From RGIG6919 sp045531905 (GTDB taxonomy: Bacteria; Bacillota; Clostridia; Lachnospirales; Lachnospiraceae): a stretch of 64,000 nt of DNA. Positions 62,559-64,000 of the stretch are shown piece by piece; position 1 is the first letter of the stretch; each line of letters begins with the position of its first letter. The translations under genes and the position numbers were made by a program. The stretch is from contig JAZSEY010000024.1 of the NCBI GenBank assembly GCA_045531905.1, forward strand, positions 76,568-140,567. The letters are read 5' to 3'. Below the pieces are notes generated by a model, which saw only the letters and a list, made by a program, of their open reading frames with translations, was not told the DNA's origin and ran no database searches.

Positions 62559-64000
62559 ATGAAGCAGTTAATGTTAGGTAACGCTGCTGTTGCACGTGGT
62601 CTTTATGAGGCTGGGTGTGGTGTTGTTTCCAGTTATCCTGGTACACCAAGTACCGAGATTACAGAAGAAGCGGCAAAGTATGACGAGATTTATTGTGAAT
62701 GGGCACCAAATGAGAAGGTGGCTTTAGAGGTAGCCTTTGGTGCAGCTGTTGCAGGCAAGAGAAGCTTCTGTGGTATGAAGCATGTAGGTTTGAATGTTGC
62801 GGCAGACCCATTATTTACAATTGCTTATACAGGTATCAATGCAGGTATGATTATTGGCGTAGCGGATGACGCAGGTATGCATTCTTCTCAGAATGAGCAA
62901 GATTCCAGACACTATGCGATTGCTGCAAAGGTGCCTATGTTAGAGCCATCTGATTCCAGCGAAGCATTGGAATTCACAAAGATTGCTTACGAGATTTCTG
63001 AGCAGTTTGATACACCGGTATTTTTAAAGATGTGTACTCGTGTAGCACATTCTCAGAGTATCGTAGAGACCTCTGACAGAGTAGAGATGCCATTGAAGGA
63101 CTATGAGAAGAATATCGCAAAGTACGTTATGATGCCTGGTAATGCAAAGAGACGTCACCCAGTTGTAGAACAGCGTACAAGAGATTTGATTGCATATGCA
63201 GAGACAAGTCCATTGAATAGAGTAGAGATGGGAGATACAAAGGTTGGTATTATTACATCTTCTACATCATATCAGTATGTGAAGGAAGTATTTGGTGACA
63301 ATGCCAGCGTATTAAAACTCGGTATGATTAATCCACTTCCTGAGAAGTTGATTTTAGACTTTGCTGCAAAGGTAGAGAAACTTGTTATCATTGAGGAGTT
63401 AGATGCTATTATCGAGAATCACTGTAAGGCACTTGGCTTACAGGTAACAGGTAAGGATGTATTCCCATTAGAAGATGAGTTTTCTCAGAATATGATTGCC
63501 CAGAAGATGGGCATTGAAGTAACAGAGGGCTTGAGTTTGGATGAGAATATTCCTGTAAGACCTCCTGTTATGTGTGCTGGTTGTCCACACAGAGGTATGT
63601 TCTATACCTTGTCAAAGAATAAGTGCACCGTTATCGGTGATATTGGTTGTTATACATTAGGTGCTGTTGCACCGCTTGCTGCTATGGATGTAACTGCATG
63701 TATGGGTGCGTCTATTAGTGGTATTCATGGATTTAACAAGGCTCGTGGTGCAGAATCAGAAGGCAAGACAGTAGCAGTTATCGGTGATTCTACATTTATG
63801 CATTCTGGTATGACAGGTCTTGCTACAATTGCTTACAATCAATCTAATTCAACTGTAATTATTGTAGATAACTCAATTACTGGTATGACTGGGCATCAGC
63901 AAAATCCTACTACAGGTAAAAATCTTTATGGTGAACCTGCTGGACGAGTGAATCTTGAAGCGTTGGTAAAAGCTATGGGAATTAACAGAGTTGTTGTTGT
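62559..64000 (+). CDS. iorA: Indolepyruvate ferredoxin oxidoreductase alpha subunit (3' end outside window)
   Basis: The frame is open from the ATG (AAGGAGG seven to nine bases upstream) to the window end, giving about 480 residues of a protein normally near 590. The N-terminal half is the pyruvate-oxidoreductase domain (LGNAAVARGLYEAG, SYPGTPSTE) and the second half is the thiamine-diphosphate domain (CAGCPHRGMF, GDSTFMHSG, VDNSITGMTGHQ). It oxidises aryl pyruvates to acyl-CoA, reducing ferredoxin, in aromatic amino-acid fermentation. The C-terminal ferredoxin domain is not visible; iorB would be expected next. Confidence 0.95.
   Translation, partial: MKQLMLGNAAVARGLYEAGCGVVSSYPGTPSTEITEEAAKYDEIYCEWAPNEKVALEVAFGAAVAGKRSFCGMKHVGLNVAADPLFTIAYTGINAGMIIGVADDAGMHSSQNEQDSRHYAIAAKVPMLEPSDSSEALEFTKIAYEISEQFDTPVFLKMCTRVAHSQSIVETSDRVEMPLKDYEKNIAKYVMMPGNAKRRHPVVEQRTRDLIAYAETSPLNRVEMGDTKVGIITSSTSYQYVKEVFGDNASVLKLGMINPLPEKLILDFAAKVEKLVIIEELDAIIENHCKALGLQVTGKDVFPLEDEFSQNMIAQKMGIEVTEGLSLDENIPVRPPVMCAGCPHRGMFYTLSKNKCTVIGDIGCYTLGAVAPLAAMDVTACMGASISGIHGFNKARGAESEGKTVAVIGDSTFMHSGMTGLATIAYNQSNSTVIIVDNSITGMTGHQQNPTTGKNLYGEPAGRVNLEALVKAMGINRVVV

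Overview
The window reads as a low-to-mid-GC Firmicutes chromosome, most likely from the family Lachnospiraceae. The reasons are: a type II fatty-acid cluster with FabK and a MarR/FabT-like regulator; a stand-alone AICAR transformylase next to a PurO-type IMP cyclohydrolase under a ZTP riboswitch; indolepyruvate:ferredoxin oxidoreductase at the right edge; a BspA-like secreted transglutaminase protein; strong AGGAGG ribosome binding sites; and short TTGACA/TATAAT promoters. No tRNA, rRNA, CRISPR array or transposase was seen. The genus was not determined.

Layout. 1-2.6 kb: end of a possible defence cassette (C5 DNA methyltransferase, nucleotidyltransferase-like protein, DUF262 protein). 3-12.2 kb: Nudix hydrolase, flavodoxin, a membrane protein, a Panacea/SocA-type HTH protein behind a palindromic operator, a lipoprotein metalloprotease, a secreted repeat protein, and a low-molecular-weight phosphatase. 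12.6-15.7 kb: Dabb protein, ProX-like editing protein, and a two-gene amino-acid ABC transporter whose binding domain looks circularly permuted. 15.9-20.1 kb: three c-di-GMP-type genes (PocR-domain pseudokinase, GGDEF-EAL, GGDEF). 20.1-28 kb: acpP-accD-accA-fabH-fabK-fabD-fabG-fabF-fabZ plus a MarR regulator; accB and accC are absent. 28.1-35 kb: a DRE-TIM aldolase-like enzyme behind a dense operator, a Fic protein, and a divergent MerR/CPBP versus ABC-transporter locus with 19-bp-spacer promoters. 35-38 kb: a radical SAM enzyme with a Cys-rich acidic-tailed partner, a YbaK deacylase and an Rpn-family protein. 38.1-45.8 kb: split purH, ROK kinase, GH1 phospho-beta-glucosidase, DegV, TrmO and a zinc-ribbon protein. 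46-59.4 kb: potABCD, a heterodimeric ABC exporter, a giant J-domain/TPR protein and an HscC-like Hsp70. 59.5-64 kb: ilvE, a secreted transglutaminase protein and iorA (cut by the window).

The most unusual structure is a family of long imperfect palindromes scattered between genes: three large copies of about 330-355 bp and four small copies of about 120-140 bp, plus fragments. All share one apical core with a two-nucleotide bulge at the same place, while the outer arms differ from copy to copy yet stay self-complementary. They lie directly on both sides of the fic gene and of the degV gene. Other candidates for new biology are the radical SAM/Cys-rich pair, the methyltransferase/NTase/DUF262 cassette, and the J-domain/TPR-Hsp70 pair.
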